Origin: Methylaequor sp002691245
GTDB lineage: Bacteria; Pseudomonadota; Alphaproteobacteria; Methylaequorales; Methylaequoraceae
Length of the DNA: 8,105 nucleotides
Reading direction: 5' to 3'
Assembly (NCBI GenBank): GCA_002691245.1
Contig: NZHH01000008.1
Span: forward strand, 1 to 8,105
The stretch's first letter is position 1, and each line of letters starts with the position of its first letter. Under the pieces are notes generated by a model that was not told the origin of the DNA, ran no database searches, and saw only the letters and a list, made by a program, of their open reading frames with translations. Positions 6,985-8,105 of this stretch are shown here, piece by piece. A program made the position numbers and the translations under genes.

Positions 6985-8105
6985 CTAATTATCTAACTTA
7001 ATTGCTGCCAAAAAGGCCTCCTGAGGAATATTTACATTCCCTACTTGTTTCATTTTCTTTTTTCCAGCCTTTTGTTTCTCTAATAGCTTTCTTTTTCTGG
7101 TTACATCACCTCCATAACATTTTGCTATTACATCTTTTCTCATTGAACCTAATGTTTCTCTTGCTATAACTTTAGAACCTATTGCTGCTTGAATAGCAAC
7201 TTTAAAAAGTTGTTTAGGTATACTATCTTTAAGCTTACTGCATATAGTTCTGCCTCTGCTGACTGACTTATCTTTATGGGTTATAAATGCAAGACTTTCT
7301 ACAATTTCTCCATTAACCAAAATATTTACTTTATCTAACTTTCCAGATTGATAGTCTGTAATTTCATAATCAAAGCTTGCATAACCTTGACTAATAGATT
7401 TTATTCTGTCATGAAAGTCGAAAATGACCTCGTTCAAAGGCAAGTGAAAATTGATCACTACTCTATTACCAGAAAAATTAATGTCTTTTTGTATTCCTCT
7501 TTTTTCAATGCATAATTTTAATATACCTCCTAAATAACTTTCCGGGGAAAATATTGTTGCATTTATCCATGGCTCACTAACTTCTTTTATCTTAGTTTGC
7601 TCAGGCCAGTCTGCTGGATTATGTATCTCCAAGACTTCTTCGTTAGTTTGTAAAACTTTATATACAACGCTAGGCGGAGTAACAACTAAATCTAAAGAAA
7701 ATTCTCTTTTAAGCCTTTCTTGAATAATTTCCAAGTGAAGAAGTCCCAAAAAACCACACCTAAAACCTAACCCTAGTGCTACACTTGACTCATTTTCAAA
7801 CGTAAAAGAGCTATCATTTAATTTTAATTTATTTAATGACTCTTTTAAATGGTCATAATCTGAAGCGTCAATAGGGTATAAACCACAAAATACTACTGGT
7901 GTACTTGGTTTAAATCCAGGCAGGGGTTCTATCTTATGAATATTTTTACTGCCTACTATAGTATCTCCAACCCATGCTTGAGATATTTCTTTAATATTTG
8001 CAGTAATAAAACCAACTTCTCCAGCCTGAAGTTCATTCACTTCTTCTGGTTTAGGTCTAAATACGCCTACTTTATCTATTTGATATTCACTGTCTGAAAG
8101 TAATA
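6985..8105 (-). CDS. lepA: Elongation factor 4 (LepA), C-terminal part (start outside window)
   Basis: The frame is open from the right edge to a TAG at 6987-6985 and gives 372 residues, about the last three fifths of a protein usually near 600 residues. LepA/EF4 is a ribosome-binding translational GTPase. The GTPase domain with its P-loop is outside the window. Visible in order are part of domain II (KVGVFRPKP and GEVGFITANI), domain III with LGFRCGFLGLLH around visible residues 112-123, domain V with SQGYASFDYE around 238-247, and the LepA-only C-terminal domain with AKCYGGD (327-333), a basic KRKLLEKQKAGKKKMKQ stretch and IPQEAF near the end. That C-terminal domain distinguishes LepA from EF-G. 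A GTG at 8040 is internal: in-frame conserved sequence continues upstream of it (VGVFRPKPEE). The sequence resembles alphaproteobacterial LepA from memory. The next gene starts one base after the stop with no terminator between. Confidence 0.97.
   Translation of the reverse strand, partial: LLSDSEYQIDKVGVFRPKPEEVNELQAGEVGFITANIKEISQAWVGDTIVGSKNIHKIEPLPGFKPSTPVVFCGLYPIDASDYDHLKESLNKLKLNDSSFTFENESSVALGLGFRCGFLGLLHLEIIQERLKREFSLDLVVTPPSVVYKVLQTNEEVLEIHNPADWPEQTKIKEVSEPWINATIFSPESYLGGILKLCIEKRGIQKDINFSGNRVVINFHLPLNEVIFDFHDRIKSISQGYASFDYEITDYQSGKLDKVNILVNGEIVESLAFITHKDKSVSRGRTICSKLKDSIPKQLFKVAIQAAIGSKVIARETLGSMRKDVIAKCYGGDVTRKRKLLEKQKAGKKKMKQVGNVNIPQEAFLAAIKLDN

Noticed and set aside
8038..8040. 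GTG as the start of a short lepA-like gene
   Set aside because: The frame continues upstream to the window edge with conserved LepA domain II sequence (KVGVFRPKP), so the GTG encodes an internal valine.
1..8105. CRISPR array, tRNA or rRNA genes, insertion sequence, toxin-antitoxin or defence genes
   Set aside because: I saw no regularly spaced repeats, transposase motifs or RNA gene signatures, and no gap longer than 12 bases to hold them.

Overview
The window is very AT-rich and almost entirely coding. All seven genes lie on the minus strand, so in transcription order they run from right to left. The right end carries the C-terminal part of lepA (elongation factor 4). Its sequence is closest, from memory, to alphaproteobacterial LepA, for example the HNPADWP stretch and EPWINATI followed by YLGGILKLC. 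That, with the AT-richness and gene gaps of 0-12 bases, points to an AT-rich streamlined alphaproteobacterium such as the SAR11/Pelagibacterales group. The taxonomic call is an inference and no search was run.

Layout in transcription order: lepA (8105-6985, start outside the window); a family 4 glycosyltransferase (6983-5907); a second GT4 (5910-4810); an asparagine-synthase-like glutamine amidotransferase (4808-2955); a third GT4 (2946-1825); a TviB/WbpO-type UDP-N-acetylhexosamine 6-dehydrogenase (1812-550); and the N-terminal part of a class I SAM-dependent methyltransferase (547-1, running off the left edge). Junctions are a 1-base gap, a 4-base ATGA overlap, and gaps of 1, 8, 12 and 2 bases. 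I see no internal terminator or room for an ordinary intergenic promoter, so the set looks like one transcription unit following lepA.

Together the six genes after lepA look like part of a surface-polysaccharide (O-antigen or capsule type) cluster. The dehydrogenase would make a UDP-N-acetylhexosaminuronic acid, the amidotransferase could turn a uronate carboxyl into an amide, three GT-B transferases would add sugars to a lipid-linked oligosaccharide at the inner face of the membrane, and the methyltransferase may modify the glycan or be the front half of a methyltransferase/GT2 protein. No initiating transferase, flippase, polymerase or ligase is visible; they would have to lie beyond the left edge or elsewhere. 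The lepA/GT junction looks like the border between conserved core and a variable glycan island.

I did not find an evidently new kind of system. The most useful points are the predicted uronamide chemistry, the tight attachment of a glycan cluster to lepA, and A-tracts next to the start codons of the three glycosyltransferases.
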